Part shown: one piece after another, positions 1-9,887 of the stretch
Layout: each line of letters starts with the position of its first letter
Position numbering within the stretch: the first letter of the stretch is position 1
NCBI GenBank assembly: GCA_963576475.1
Contig: OY754979.1
Span: 30,820,078-30,884,077, forward strand
DNA: 64,000 bases
Reading direction: 5' to 3'
DNA from: Molanna angustata
Taxonomy: Eukaryota > Arthropoda > Insecta > Trichoptera > Molannidae
Notes under the pieces: model-generated
Told to the model about the DNA's origin: nothing
Databases searched by the model: none
What the model saw: the letters and a program-made list of their open reading frames with translations, nothing else
Made by a program: the position numbers and the translations under genes

Positions 1-1
1 C

Positions 2-1261
2 ATCTCAACCAACACGTTACGACCATATGTACCAATCACAATGCGAGAAGAAGTAATACTATCAGTACATAAATTAAGTCACCCCGGAGTAAAAACAACA
101 TCAAAGTTATTAAAACATAAATATATTTGGCCCAACATTGACAAAACAGTAAAAAATGTCGTGAACAACTGCATCGAATGCCAAACTTCGAAAATTCATC
201 GCCACACTGTAACACCTTTGAAACAATACAAACCAGCAGATGGAAGGTTCAAGAATATACACATAGACCTGGTGGGGCCGCTAACTCCATCCAGAGACTA
301 CATATACCTGCTGACGATAATTGATCGCTACACAAGATGGCCCGAAGCGATCCCATTAAAAGACATGTCTGCAGAAACCGTTGCAGACGCTCTCATGTAT
401 AATTGGATAGCAAGATTTGGCGTCCCGAATTCAATCACGACCGATCAAGGCCGACAATTCGAAAGCTCACTATTCAATAAACTGATGAATAAGCTCGGAA
501 TAATACATAACAGAACGACTGCATACCACCCACAATCGAATGGGATGATCGAACGTTGGCACCGCTCATTAAAAACATCACTAATGGCCGCAGGAAACAT
601 ATCATGGTCGACGACATTACCACTGACACTCCTAGGACTACGAACCGTAATCAAGGAGGGGTCAGACTATACACCAGCAGAGATGACATACGGAACAACC
701 CTCAGACTCCCCGGAGACTTCTTCGAAGATGGACCACCTGAGGAGCAAAACACCTATGGACATAAACTACAGCAAACAATGTCAGAAATCCGACCTATCC
801 CAATAGCAAATCACGGGAGAAAAAAAACATTTGTGCACAAACAAATGGCAAACACCAAATATGTCTTCTTAAGACATGATGCTGTGAGACGACCTCTACA
901 AAAACCATATGACGGACCATACTTGTTAATAAAGAAGGATGACAAAACGGCTACCATCACAATCAATGGTAAAAACAAACAAGTATCATTGGACAGACTC
1001 AAACCAGCATTCTTCCTGAACGAGAACACAGACTACGGCGTAGAACCAAGCAGTAGACACACCACCTCTACAGAACAGAGATGGACGTCCACGCCACAGA
1101 CGCACCAAGCCACTACGCCAGATGACACTTCAGATGACACTTCAGATGACACTTCAGATGACACTCCAGATGCCACCCCAGAACGGCAACCACATACAAC
1201 CACTAGAGCCGGAAGACGAGTATATTTCCCGGAGCGATTCACCAGCTACAAATATTTCTAA
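2..1261 (+). CDS. Ty3/gypsy-type pol polyprotein, C-terminal part (integrase), 5' cut by window edge
   Basis: The frame is open from base 2, so the first Met at 41 is internal and this is the tail of a longer pol. Counting from that Met: zinc-binding HHCC module (H10, H14, C44, C47) preceded by the usual RPYVP-like linker, then the integrase catalytic core with D76 (HIDLVGP), D135 (TDQGRQF) and E171 (MIERWHR). The D135-E171 spacing is exactly 35, the DDE signature. A basic C-terminal region of about 200 residues follows and ends in an acidic DTSD repeat. Known role of the family: insertion of the reverse-transcribed element. No stop or frameshift is visible, so the copy could be young. No env-like ORF follows before the LTR. 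Confidence 0.93.
   Translation: MSTNTLRPYVPITMREEVILSVHKLSHPGVKTTSKLLKHKYIWPNIDKTVKNVVNNCIECQTSKIHRHTVTPLKQYKPADGRFKNIHIDLVGPLTPSRDYIYLLTIIDRYTRWPEAIPLKDMSAETVADALMYNWIARFGVPNSITTDQGRQFESSLFNKLMNKLGIIHNRTTAYHPQSNGMIERWHRSLKTSLMAAGNISWSTTLPLTLLGLRTVIKEGSDYTPAEMTYGTTLRLPGDFFEDGPPEEQNTYGHKLQQTMSEIRPIPIANHGRKKTFVHKQMANTKYVFLRHDAVRRPLQKPYDGPYLLIKKDDKTATITINGKNKQVSLDRLKPAFFLNENTDYGVEPSSRHTTSTEQRWTSTPQTHQATTPDDTSDDTSDDTSDDTPDATPERQPHTTTRAGRRVYFPERFTSYKYF
1121..1171 (+). repeat. 12-bp in-frame tandem repeat (DTSD) in the gypsy pol tail
   Basis: About four copies of GATGACACTTCA, the last drifting to GATGACACTCCA. The period is a multiple of three, so the repeat codes for a short Asp/Thr/Ser-rich tract near the C-terminus and is compatible with an open frame. 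Confidence 0.85.
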
Positions 1262-1791
1262 GCTGAGTAATTTTTAATCATTTTTATAACCTGAATAATT
1301 TCTATTTTTAATTTTTGTATAATTGTAATATGTATTCAATATAGATAAAAAATTTGGTCAATATGCAACTAATATTTGAATATAAAATCTTATAAAATTC
1401 CAACTTGACCAAATCAAAATAAGAAAATGCTGTATAATAAGAAAATGCTGTATACTAAGAAAATGCTGTATAGAAATGTAAATTTAATTGTAATTTTATC
1501 TTCTTGTTCAAATTACAGTACATATAAAAAAGTACATTGAACAAGTTAATATAAACAATATTTTTTTTTAGAAATGTATAAGTATAGAAATAAGAACATG
1601 ATAAATATATGACCTCTAAATTTTTATTAGTAAAATAAACTGCTATATATATATGTAATGCCATTTCAGGTAACCAATATAAAATTTCTTTGTATTTAAA
1701 AAAAAAAAAAACATATGTCATTGTTACAGACAATCAGAGGAAATGCTGAGGAACGGACCAGGGTGGCGCTATCCAGCTGGCAGGGGGGTGA
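1262..1791 (+). other. gypsy 3' non-coding region and polypurine tract
   Basis: AT-rich sequence between the pol stop and the LTR. It contains three copies of a 16-bp unit (AAGAAAATGCTGTATA, about 1422-1472). At 1779-1791 a purine-rich run (GGCAGGGGGGTGA) directly precedes the LTR start, as expected for the plus-strand primer. Confidence 0.6.
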
Positions 1792-1854
1792 TGTAGCGGG
1801 TGCAACCAGCCGAGTTGACCACCCACTTCAAGGAGTAGGGGGACGTCGGCCGGC

Positions 1855-1893
1855 TATTTAAGATCCTGCACATCACGTTCCCGTCGTTCAGTT
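1855..1893 (+). promoter_or_regulatory. LTR core promoter (TATA box plus arthropod initiator)
   Basis: TATTTAA at 1855-1861 and TCAGTT at 1888-1893, about 33 bp apart, match the TATA-initiator geometry of arthropod promoters and would place the start of transcription at about 1890. Confidence 0.5.
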
Positions 1894-2037
1894 TAACCAA
1901 GGCCAGCGGTAGATCGTCACTCTGCTCGACTCACATTTCGATTCCGCGCATTCATCGATCTATTTTATTTAAATTATTTAATAGTCAATTATTGAAGTAT
2001 ATACCAATCTTGAATTATAATTAGAGTCAAACTATCA

Positions 2038-2043
2038 AATAAA
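2038..2043 (+). terminator. LTR polyadenylation signal AATAAA
   Basis: A canonical hexamer about 148 bp downstream of the predicted initiator, placed as expected at the R/U5 region of an LTR. Confidence 0.45.
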
Positions 2044-2379
2044 CACGTAAGTCAAATTCAAACTATTTTAATACCTGTCTGTAATATCAATTAATTTATA
2101 TTTCATATGATAAATTTATAAATGTTTTATGGTGTGGCGTGGGTACCTCATTCTGCTGTGTAACGTTCTTTAATTAGCTTGCAACTAATTACCGAGTTAC
2201 GCACGGCAGGATCGAGTACACACGCGACATCATTTCGCGTTGGATTTGGGGAACAGGCGACAGGTTATCACCTAGTGCCTTTCTAGACCGGAGCACCCTT
2301 CTGCAAATAAATAAATTAACATTAAAATCCAATTCCCAACCTAGCGCGAAAATATTTTTATTCTTCTTACTTTCTTGTG

Positions 2380-2575
2380 TTTAAATGTAATATATTTATG
2401 GTTTTATATATATTTTCTTTTTTGTACATGTACCATTTTGTCTCATAACTGTCACAGATGGTTGTCTGGAAGAAATTGCCATTAGGCAATAAGTCCGCCA
2501 TTTGTACTAGCTATTAAGTTATGTACAATAAAGTGTTTAAATAAATAAATAAATAAAATAAATAAATAATAAAAC
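2380..2575 (+). mobile_element. LINE 3' tail with TTGCC-N4-GGCAA hairpin (family X)
   Basis: Contains GAAATTGCCATTAGGCAATA followed by AAGTCCGCC, then AATAAAGTGTTTAAATAAATAAATA. The same tail occurs on the minus strand at 18265 (where it follows a LINE ORF) and 56800, on the plus strand at 62340, and in a SINE at 63480. The ORF is missing, so this is a severely 5'-truncated copy. Confidence 0.7.
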
Positions 2576-2697
2576 AGACAATAAATTAATATAAGTAAAA
2601 AATACAATTCAATAAAATTAAAAATAATATATAAACATATATGTATAAACCACCTCACTAGGCTGAGCTTGTTCTGAGGATTTTGAACTTGATTCAT
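2540..2697 (-). mobile_element. LINE 3' tail fragment (family Z)
   Basis: The block around CCTCACTAG...GTTCTGAGG matches the 3' untranslated part of the LINE at 15275-16205, also with a TAAATAAA-type tail. It lies tail-to-tail with the plus-strand family X fragment. Confidence 0.5.
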
Positions 2698-3559
2698 TTT
2701 ATTTTAATATCATACCTAAAATAAAATAAAAATTTAAACTATTGTTACTTGATAATGTTTCCGCAGTATATTATGCCCTTGTTTTTAATCCATGTTTATA
2801 TTGTTTTCTTTTTGCCCTTTATTTCTTTTTTAATCATTTTAAAAAAAATTGAAGCTAAATTTAATAGTAGGTATTAATGTCTTTGTCCGAATGTCGTGTT
2901 TGTCTTTGGAGTCATGAGGCTTGCGGTGAAATATAATTTCTTTTATCTTTATAAAAATGAATAGAAATAATTTTTATATATGCTCTTCTGCCCTGCACTT
3001 ACATAGGAAAAAATGAAAGGGGCACCGACCTTTTGCCCAGAATCCTAGGGTGGGGCTGCGGCCACCCCAACTTTACTGTCTAGGCCCCTATGGCCGCAAC
3101 CTACCCCCGCTATAGTTATTATCAAGTATAGTTATCAGCACAAATTTAAAAAAAAAAAAGCCTGCCAAAGTTGTATCACAAAATATAAAATACCAAGGCA
3201 CGTCAGAATCACCAGAATTATATAGTCGACCCGCAACATATCTTAATAATTGACTCAGTTAGATTTCATTATGAAAGGCAGCTATATGTAAGCATATAAC
3301 ATAATTTTAATATACTTAGTTAAAATTTAAACGGGTTGTTTCATTTTCTGCAAAGCAACAAAAATTCAACCTCTAAAATAAATATTATCAAGATTACAAA
3401 TTCATGTTATGTAGCCATATAGTCATAGAAGTGACGTCATAAATATCCACTATATTTCTGTGACAAATAAGGGTGATTTAATCACAACTTCTTCATTATC
3501 AACAAATATTATATCACTGAAATATATATACGCCACTAGGTAAGTGCAAAATTAATAAA
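2698..3559. other. No gene recognised
   Basis: AT-rich. A GC-rich patch near 3040-3110 has a short stem (GGTGGGG...CCACCCC), and could be a worn transposon end. No coding frame is supported. Confidence 0.5.
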
Positions 3560-4304
3560 CTAGTTGCATGTAACTAACACATGAAATCCAACTGTCGATA
3601 GCGATAGTATGTATAGTTGAAAAACAACTACCTACCAAACTATAAACCCATAAATACAAATTATTTAATATTTTAAGATATTTAGTTTTCTATACAACAC
3701 ATGTACCTAGGTTTGTATGTCAAGATAGGATAGTATGGAGGTCAGTCCTTTGATCCTACCCATAATATCAAAACAGCATGATGGTATGTATGTATGTTTG
3801 GAGATTAGTATCAAACAATTAAGTCTTCTTAGATATTCTTAGATAATTTTCTTACCAATTTTCAGCGTTCTAGCTTTTATGGTTTCTGATATATATGGAA
3901 AAATAAACCAAAAATTCAAAAGTTGATAACCCCTGACTGAAAAGAAAATTCACAATTATGAGTATAACAGTTTTGTAGGCCTATAACTGTTTATATATTC
4001 TGAAATTTTGGGCTCTGTAAATTGAGCGGATCAAAAGTTATACAGGGGGCAGGGACACACAGACACACACACATACAGATACACACACAGACACACACAC
4101 AAAACTCACATAAAATGTTCGACTCCGAATTCTGAGTATATTCATGTACGGGAACATATATGCTGCGAAGCCTCTAAGTTGGTGTTTTTAGCATACAAAA
4201 AGTCCACTACTCCGTACAAAATGTTCCTACGTACACGCATCTTGGATTTGAACTGCCTCTTCCTTCAATAGAATTTCATTCTCTTGAACGAATCGACAGT
4301 TGGA
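3560..4304 (-). mobile_element. Non-autonomous Helitron/Helentron-like element, copy A (shortened)
   Basis: Read on the minus strand it starts TCCAACTGTCGATTCG, passes through a TGTGTGTCTG microsatellite, and ends at the subterminal inverted repeat, hairpin and CAACTAG. It lacks about 280 bp of interior relative to copies C-E. The base after CTAG is T, as in all other copies. Confidence 0.75.
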
Positions 4305-4469
4305 TTATGTTAATTCGATGAAAACAATAATATAATAGTACGTTTTCAAATGTGTGGTATTACAAAATATTTCTATGAATATACTTAGCAATCATGATCC
4401 TTTTCCCAACATTTATGACGCAGGTATTTATGTACAAGAAAATATTTCGAATTTTAGAAAAATTACATA

Positions 4470-4517
4470 AATCATTAAACGGCGCTTTACAAATGACTTA
4501 TTATTATTATTATTATT
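4470..4517 (+). mobile_element. L2/CR1-like LINE 3' tail with (TTA)n, left half of a split microsatellite
   Basis: AATCATTAAACGGCGCTTTA followed by a (TTA)n run at 4498-4517. The same tail ends the LINEs at 52945 and 60350. The run resumes at 8683 after the Dong-like insertion. Confidence 0.75.
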
Positions 4518-4635
4518 GGAGATAGATCTCGGTTATGGTTCGGTAGTTTCCTTCACAACGGAGCGTACTCAAGTTGTGAGGCTATGTGTTTGTGTGTCTG
4601 TGTGGTTGTGTGTCTGTGTGGTTGTGTGTAGTTGT

Positions 4636-7608
4636 TTAAAGTGGTACCTGTAGAAATTTTCTGACTATTGTGCATGTGTTGATAATTGTAGTTTTTTGTA
4701 TGTTGGTGATTACGTATGGGGGTAACTTTAGTATGTCTATATTTTTTTGGAGAGTTTTTGGTATGATGCCTGTAGACGATAATATTATTGGGACTATTGT
4801 TACTTTTTCTTGTTTCCACTGTGATTTTATCTGTTCTGCTAAAGGTATGTATTTATCTATTTTTTCTAAATGTTTCTTTTGTAGATTTGCTGTATTTGGT
4901 ATCGATATTTCTATTAGATATGTGTGTTTATGTATTTTGTCGATTAATGTAATGTCTGGTCGGTTATGTAGGTTTGTTCTGTCTGTGATTATGTCTCTAT
5001 TCCAGTATAGTTTGTAGTTATCATTTTCTGTTACAGCTGGGGGTGTGTATTGATACCACTTGGGGTGTGTTTCGATAAGTTTATGTTTGTGGGCTAGTTC
5101 CAAATATATGTGTTTGCAGATGTTATCGTGTCTTATTGTATATTCCGTCGGTGCAAGAGTTGAGCAGCCACCTGTTATGTGTTCTATTGTTTCTTTTTGT
5201 AATTTGCACTTTCTGCATGTGTCGTTTGTTATTGTATTGTCTTTTATAATATGTTTCGTGTAGTTTTTTGTTTTTATTATTTTGTCCTGAATAGCTATGA
5301 TAAATCCTTCTGTTTCTGCGTATAGGTCTGAGTGTTTGAGCCAATTATTACTAAGGGCTTTATCAATATGTTGTTGTTGTAGATGACTTGGGTGTATTCC
5401 ATGTAATGTTTTATTTTTCCATGTTTCAATTTTTGCGTCATGTGTTGTTATTTCTAGATTGCGTTCGTTGTCGTTAAGTGTAAGTGGTGAGTATGTGTGA
5501 TCTATGTTTATGATTTCGTTGTGTATTGGGCTATTTCGTTTTGTGTAGAAGTATTGCCTTAAGTTATTTATTTGTGTATGGTGTAGATTTTTTATGTCTA
5601 TGAGTCCTCTTCCTCCTTCCTCTCTTGGCAGTGTGAATCTTTCTATTGCTGAATGTTCGTGGTGAATTCTATGTTTTGATGATGTTGTTCTGAGTTTAAT
5701 GTTGAGATCGTCAAGTTCTGTATTGGTCCATTTAATTATTCCAAATGTATATGTTAGTACTGGTATTGCGTATGTGTTTATTGCTTTAGTCATATTTTTT
5801 CCATTTAGTTGTGTTTTGAGGAGGATATTTAGTCTTTTAAGGTATTCGTTTTTGGTGGTTTCTTTTATCTTTTTATCTTTTATGCTTGGGTTCTGGAGAA
5901 TTCCCAAGTATTTATAAAATTCATCTTCGTCCATTGCGCGTATTATTTCATTTGTATCCTTCAAGGTGCTTCCCGTGTGTTCCTTGGGTTTACCTCTTAC
6001 TATTGAGCATGTGTTGCATTTATCAATACCGAATTTCATTTTTATGTCATTACTAAAGCGTTCAGTTTTATAAATTAGTTGTTTTAGTTCGTCATTATTT
6101 TTGCCATATAGTTTTAAATCGTCCATGTATAAAAGGTGGTTGATTTTTATAGGATTGGTATTTAAGTTGTGTGTTGTGATTTTGTAGCCAAGTTTGCTTT
6201 TGTTAAGCATCTTGGAGAGTGGGTTGAGGGAGATACAGAACCATAGTGCGCTTAGGGAGTCACCTTGAAAGATTCCGGTTTTAATGTTTATTTGTTTTGA
6301 TTTTATCATTTTGTTGTTTAGTTTTAGGTATATTGTCGTGTTCCAGGTGTTCATTATTTGTTTTAAAAATTCTACAAGTTTTATGTCAATTTTGTATATT
6401 TCTAGAACTTTTACTAACCATGAGTGGGGGACACTATCAAAGGCTTTTTGGTAATCTATGTATGCACAGTACATGTTCCTTTTCTTCTTTATCGCCTGAT
6501 TTGTTATTGTCCGGTCGATGATGATTTGTTCTTTGCATCCTCTGCTTTGCTTTCTGCATCCTTTTTGTTCTTCTGTTAATATGTTATTTTGTGTTAGGAA
6601 AAGATCTATTTTTGTAGTTATAATTGAGGTAAGAATTTTGTATATTGTGGGTAGACATGTGATTGGACGATATTTAGATGGATTTTTTGTGTCTGTTGAT
6701 TTAGGTTTGAGATATGTGATACCTTTAGTGAAAAAAGATGGGAGGTTTTGGTTTTCCGTTACGCATTTGTGTAATAGTTCGGAGAATTTTTCATGTGTTA
6801 CAGGGAGATATTTGTACCAGTAATTTTGGATATTATCTATGCCTGGTGTCTTCCAGTTGTGTGTCTTCTTTACAGCAGTTTTGAAGTCAGTTATATTTAT
6901 TTGTATTGTGGCCATGTTTTGAAATTGGTTATTGTCATTTTCTTCCTCTGTTATCCATGTGGCATTTTCGTTGTGTTTTTTGTTTTCAGACCAAATGTTC
7001 TCCCAGTATGATTCTATTTCATTTAATTTAGGTGCGTCTGTAATTTCTATATTGTTGTTTTTTAGGTTGTTGTAGAAGCTTTTTTGGCTTGTTTGAAAAT
7101 TGAGATTGTGTGTTTTCCTGTCATAGCATTTTTTGTAGCGTTTTAATCTATGTGATTGTGCTGATAACTTTTGTGTTAGCATATCAAGGAGTATAGTTAG
7201 GTTGTGTTCATTGTATTTGTCTTTAATCGTTTCAATTTCCCGTAGTTTTCTTGGATTTTTTAGATTGTCTTTAATTTTTTGTGTTACTTTGCCTATTTCA
7301 TTTCTTAATGAGTTGATTTTGATTTGTATTCTGTGTTGCCATGCTGGTATAGTGCTTCTGTGTGTTCTATGGGAGTTTTCTGTTTTATTGTTTATATTTT
7401 GTTTGTTTAGTGTAATAATGGTGTATGCACTACAGTAAACTAATAGATGTAATTTTTCGAGTGTTGTTTCAGTGTTAATCATGTTATGTAGAATTGTGTT
7501 GATAATATTGATCATGTTAATGGTTTGTTTGTTGATTTTGAGCTTTGGTAGGTGTGGTCTTGTTGTGGGGTCGCTATCTTTATATATTTCGATTGTGTGT
7601 TCTAGTGT
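4636..7608 (-). CDS. Dong/R4-like ORF, C-terminal segment: reverse transcriptase and restriction-like endonuclease
   Basis: Counting from the Met at 7515 (959 residues; the frame is open up to 7608): RT motifs include TPGIDNIQNYWYKYLP (224-238), a palm aspartate in YIDYQKAFDSV (D354), FQGDSLS (417-422) and the catalytic YMDD at 463-466. After an RT thumb/linker comes a CCHC knuckle (C767, C770, H779, C784) and a PD...E endonuclease signature (P853-D854, E869 in YLIEISIP). That order of RT, CCHC and endonuclease defines the R2/R4 group, which nicks its target and primes reverse transcription there. The true start lies upstream at 8603; the Met at 7515 is internal. No stop occurs between 7515 and 7608. 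Confidence 0.9.
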   Translation of the reverse strand, partial: TLEHTIEIYKDSDPTTRPHLPKLKINKQTINMINIINTILHNMINTETTLEKLHLLVYCSAYTIITLNKQNINNKTENSHRTHRSTIPAWQHRIQIKINSLRNEIGKVTQKIKDNLKNPRKLREIETIKDKYNEHNLTILLDMLTQKLSAQSHRLKRYKKCYDRKTHNLNFQTSQKSFYNNLKNNNIEITDAPKLNEIESYWENIWSENKKHNENATWITEEENDNNQFQNMATIQINITDFKTAVKKTHNWKTPGIDNIQNYWYKYLPVTHEKFSELLHKCVTENQNLPSFFTKGITYLKPKSTDTKNPSKYRPITCLPTIYKILTSIITTKIDLFLTQNNILTEEQKGCRKQSRGCKEQIIIDRTITNQAIKKKRNMYCAYIDYQKAFDSVPHSWLVKVLEIYKIDIKLVEFLKQIMNTWNTTIYLKLNNKMIKSKQINIKTGIFQGDSLSALWFCISLNPLSKMLNKSKLGYKITTHNLNTNPIKINHLLYMDDLKLYGKNNDELKQLIYKTERFSNDIKMKFGIDKCNTCSIVRGKPKEHTGSTLKDTNEIIRAMDEDEFYKYLGILQNPSIKDKKIKETTKNEYLKRLNILLKTQLNGKNMTKAINTYAIPVLTYTFGIIKWTNTELDDLNIKLRTTSSKHRIHHEHSAIERFTLPREEGGRGLIDIKNLHHTQINNLRQYFYTKRNSPIHNEIINIDHTYSPLTLNDNERNLEITTHDAKIETWKNKTLHGIHPSHLQQQHIDKALSNNWLKHSDLYAETEGFIIAIQDKIIKTKNYTKHIIKDNTITNDTCRKCKLQKETIEHITGGCSTLAPTEYTIRHDNICKHIYLELAHKHKLIETHPKWYQYTPPAVTENDNYKLYWNRDIITDRTNLHNRPDITLIDKIHKHTYLIEISIPNTANLQKKHLEKIDKYIPLAEQIKSQWKQEKVTIVPIILSSTGIIPKTLQKNIDILKLPPYVITNIQKTTIINTCTIVRKFLQVPL

Positions 7609-7877
7609 CTAGTGACAGATCTGTGACGTTAGGGATATTATCAGATGGTGCAGGAGCCGTAGACGATTCTGGCGGGACCATGTGGCGAGAATGGGAGACA
7701 ACAGATTGCCCAAAATTATCTCCCAACAAATAAACTTTGGCAATCGACCACGAGGTAGACCACCCAAGAGATGGAGAGATAGCTGGAGCTCGGCGTCACA
7801 AGAGGCCTTGAGGGATGGGCAAAGTTCCTGAAAAAAAACAGGTGTCAACCTAAAATAAGAAGAAGAAGAAGAAGAAG
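7609..7877 (+). mobile_element. RTE-type LINE 3' fragment nested in the Dong-like ORF
   Basis: The plus strand encodes WRDHVARMGDNRLPKI and [16 protein letters not shown], the C-terminus of lepidopteran RTE-type reverse transcriptases, and ends in a GAAGAAG tail. Both sides carry the 9-bp direct repeat TTCTAGTGT (7600-7608 and 7878-7886), a target-site duplication. Only about 269 bp was copied, a typical 5'-truncated insertion. A close relative lies at 57290. Confidence 0.9.
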
Positions 7878-7886
7878 TTCTAGTGT

Positions 7887-8603
7887 GTTTGTGATTTGTG
7901 TTTTTGTGTCTGGGTTTTGTTCTGTTCTTCCGTTGGTCTCGTCATTGTTGTTAGGGCTTATTGTTGTATTATTGTTCATATTGGTGGATTCGTTAGTTAT
8001 GTTTATATTTGGTTGTTCAGTGTTATTTTGCTGTGGTATTATTGATATTTCCTGTGGATTGTTGTGGTTTATTTGTGTATTTGTTATGTCTTGTGTTAAT
8101 GTACTTATTCTATTTTGATTACTCATTCTGATTGCGTCTTGTTTTATTTGATCAAGTATTGATAGTTGTATTCTTTTGTTGTTTATTATAACTCTTTTCT
8201 GGTCCGCCAGTCGCTGTTCTGTGATGTGTGAGAGTTCTGGATAAATTGTGGTGAATTGTGTATGTAGCTCCTGTCTGTATCCAATTATTTGTGTGTCTCC
8301 TTGTGTGATAGTGTAGTAGCAACGCATGAGGTTTATGTTCATGTCATCTGTCCATTTCATGCGTTGTCGTGGTTTTCCCGCTTTGGTGGTTGTCGGTTGA
8401 CTTGCCGGCAAAGCACTTTCAGCAGGTCGGGTGTGTTGGGTTTCGGCTGTTGTTTCTTCGGGTGTCCCGGCATGTGTCCGCCTGTTCGACAGCATGTCAT
8501 TAGCGGCTCTCATGCTGCTACGCCCAGCGCTAACTCCGGACGTGCCCTGGCGCTCCCCAGGTAGCGGTGTTTGTCCGAGGCTTGTGTTTTTTGTGTGATC
8601 CAT
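7887..8603 (-). CDS. Dong/R4-like ORF, N-terminal segment with Myb-like motif (split by an RTE insertion)
   Basis: Starts at ATG 8603 about 80 nt inside the element. The first 75 residues are low-complexity and Thr/Ser/Ala-rich; residues 81-140 (RMKWTDDMN... to QRLADQKRVI) form a Trp-containing helix-turn-helix-like motif of the Myb kind that R2/R4 proteins use for target binding. An Asn/Gln-rich linker follows. The frame then runs into Leu codons of the nested RTE tail. Removing one target duplication plus the insert (278 bp) puts this segment exactly in frame with the downstream one, giving about 1229 residues without a stop. Confidence 0.85.
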
Positions 8604-8682
8604 GTATGTGTTGTGTGTTTGTACCCTTTACCCGTTGGCAAGCTACTCGATGTAGTTGTGTAGCTCCCCGCCCCTCACGTAG

Positions 8683-8708
8683 TTATTATTATTATTATTA
8701 TTATTATA
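8683..8708. repeat. (TTA)n microsatellite, right half
   Basis: Continues the TTA run that ends at 4517; together they mark the target of the Dong-like element. Confidence 0.85.
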
Positions 8709-9532
8709 GACGAAAAGTCCAATTTAATAATGTTGCAAAATACACACAATATAGGATTATTTTATAATTACAATATTTACTAACTTATTACAAAATGACA
8801 TCTTTCTTTAAGATTTTTTTCAATAAATACAATAAACAAAAACAATTGGTTGTAAATTTTTTTTATAAAAAAATAAAACTTAAAATATCGGTAATATTTA
8901 GAACCTATAAAAATAAGATAGAGGTGGGTACGAATATGAGATGAGGGTATAAAAAAATAAAATCAAGAACAGTATTTTTCCTCAGATTTCATATTTTACG
9001 TTTCGGCATTATCAAGGTCTAAAAGAAACTAAATTAAAAAATACTAATCCAACACTACTTCAAATATTTAGGCACATACTATTTCAAAACGGTGATTACA
9101 GGTATTTTCCATAAAGTAGGTACTATCTCTTTATGAGTTCCTATTTTTAGTTTCAGACGTAACTTCCTGCTTTACTAGAGTTAATTGTAGGCCAAACGTA
9201 TTATTAGAAAGTATTCGACGATTTCGTTTTATTAAGTCACATTAAGTAAGGCAAGTGTTTATTGACAAAACATTCTTTACTTCTAACTTCTCCTTGATTA
9301 ACTTCAGTCTTAATCTTAATTTCTAGATCATTATTGTTTCTTCGTAACGCTTTGAACTCATGTAAGTAGTATAGTTTATGCATTGATCTATTTTTGAGAA
9401 TAGTTTTATTTCACAAAAGCTGTATTATTTATTAATTTAAATTAAATACAAAACGAGTGGGTTATGGCAACACTGAACTTTGCTTTTTTTCTTCTTGAAA
9501 GGTTGACAATCTCTAAATGTACCTAAAGCTCA
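8709..9532. other. No gene recognised
   Basis: AT-rich sequence without a coding frame or clear repeat, apart from AACGAGTGGGTTATGGC near 9450, which resembles one end of the repeat at 29200 and 53600. Confidence 0.5.
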
Positions 9533-9710
9533 CCCAAATGTCTACAAAAATGAATAAGACTATTGGAAATAGTTTGTATTAAAACTCTCCCAAAAGTCTA
9601 CGTAAAGGAAGAAAAAGAATACTTAGACTATAGGAAATAGTAAATAGTAGTATAAAAACTGTCCTAAAGTTCTACATAATATTAAGAAGAAAAAGAATTA
9701 GACTCCAGGA
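9533..9710. repeat. Degenerate tandem repeat, about 60-80 bp units
   Basis: Three drifting copies of a unit containing GTCTACRTAA, AGAAAAAGAAT and TAGACTATAGGAAATAGT. Confidence 0.45.
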
Positions 9711-9885
9711 ACCGTCGCTTCAGACCCTTCAGTACCTCCCGTCTCTTCAATCCCTCATTACGTCCCTTCCAATCAGGCCCTTCAGTACCTCCCGTCCCTT
9801 CAGGCCCTTTTAAACCTCCCGTCCTTTCAGGCCCTTTAGTGCCTCCCTTCTCTTCATTACATCCCGTCCCTTCAGTCGGTTAAGA
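9711..9885. repeat. CT-rich minisatellite, about 27-bp units
   Basis: Repeats of CCCTTCAGTACCTCCCGTC and variants, five to six units, strongly pyrimidine-biased on the plus strand. Confidence 0.65.
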
Positions 9886-9887
9886 AA

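Larger units (their letters stand above)
1792..2310 (+). mobile_element. 3' LTR of the gypsy-type element (right boundary uncertain)
   Basis: Begins TGTAGCGGG immediately after the polypurine tract; TG starts are typical of LTRs. It contains a TATTTAA box, a TCAGTT initiator and an AATAAA signal in the correct order for U3-R-U5. The end is not certain because the 5' LTR lies outside the window; plausible ends are the CA dinucleotides near 2096 or 2304. Confidence 0.65.
4518..8682 (-). mobile_element. R4/Dong-like non-LTR retrotransposon inserted in (TTA)n
   Basis: Occupies the minus strand between two halves of a TTA microsatellite. It has a short 5' leader (about 80 nt), one long ORF with a Myb-like N-terminal motif, reverse transcriptase and a C-terminal restriction-like endonuclease, and a short 3' end containing a TGTGTGTCTG run. 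The founding Bombyx Dong element is, as I recall, also associated with TAA repeats, so the site is as expected for the clade. The only clear damage is a nested RTE fragment at 7609-7877. This is the most complete LINE in the window. Confidence 0.88.

Noticed and set aside
4670..8767. Many plus-strand frames rich in Phe/Val/Cys across 4670-8767
   Set aside because: They are antisense shadows of the Dong-like ORF on the minus strand.
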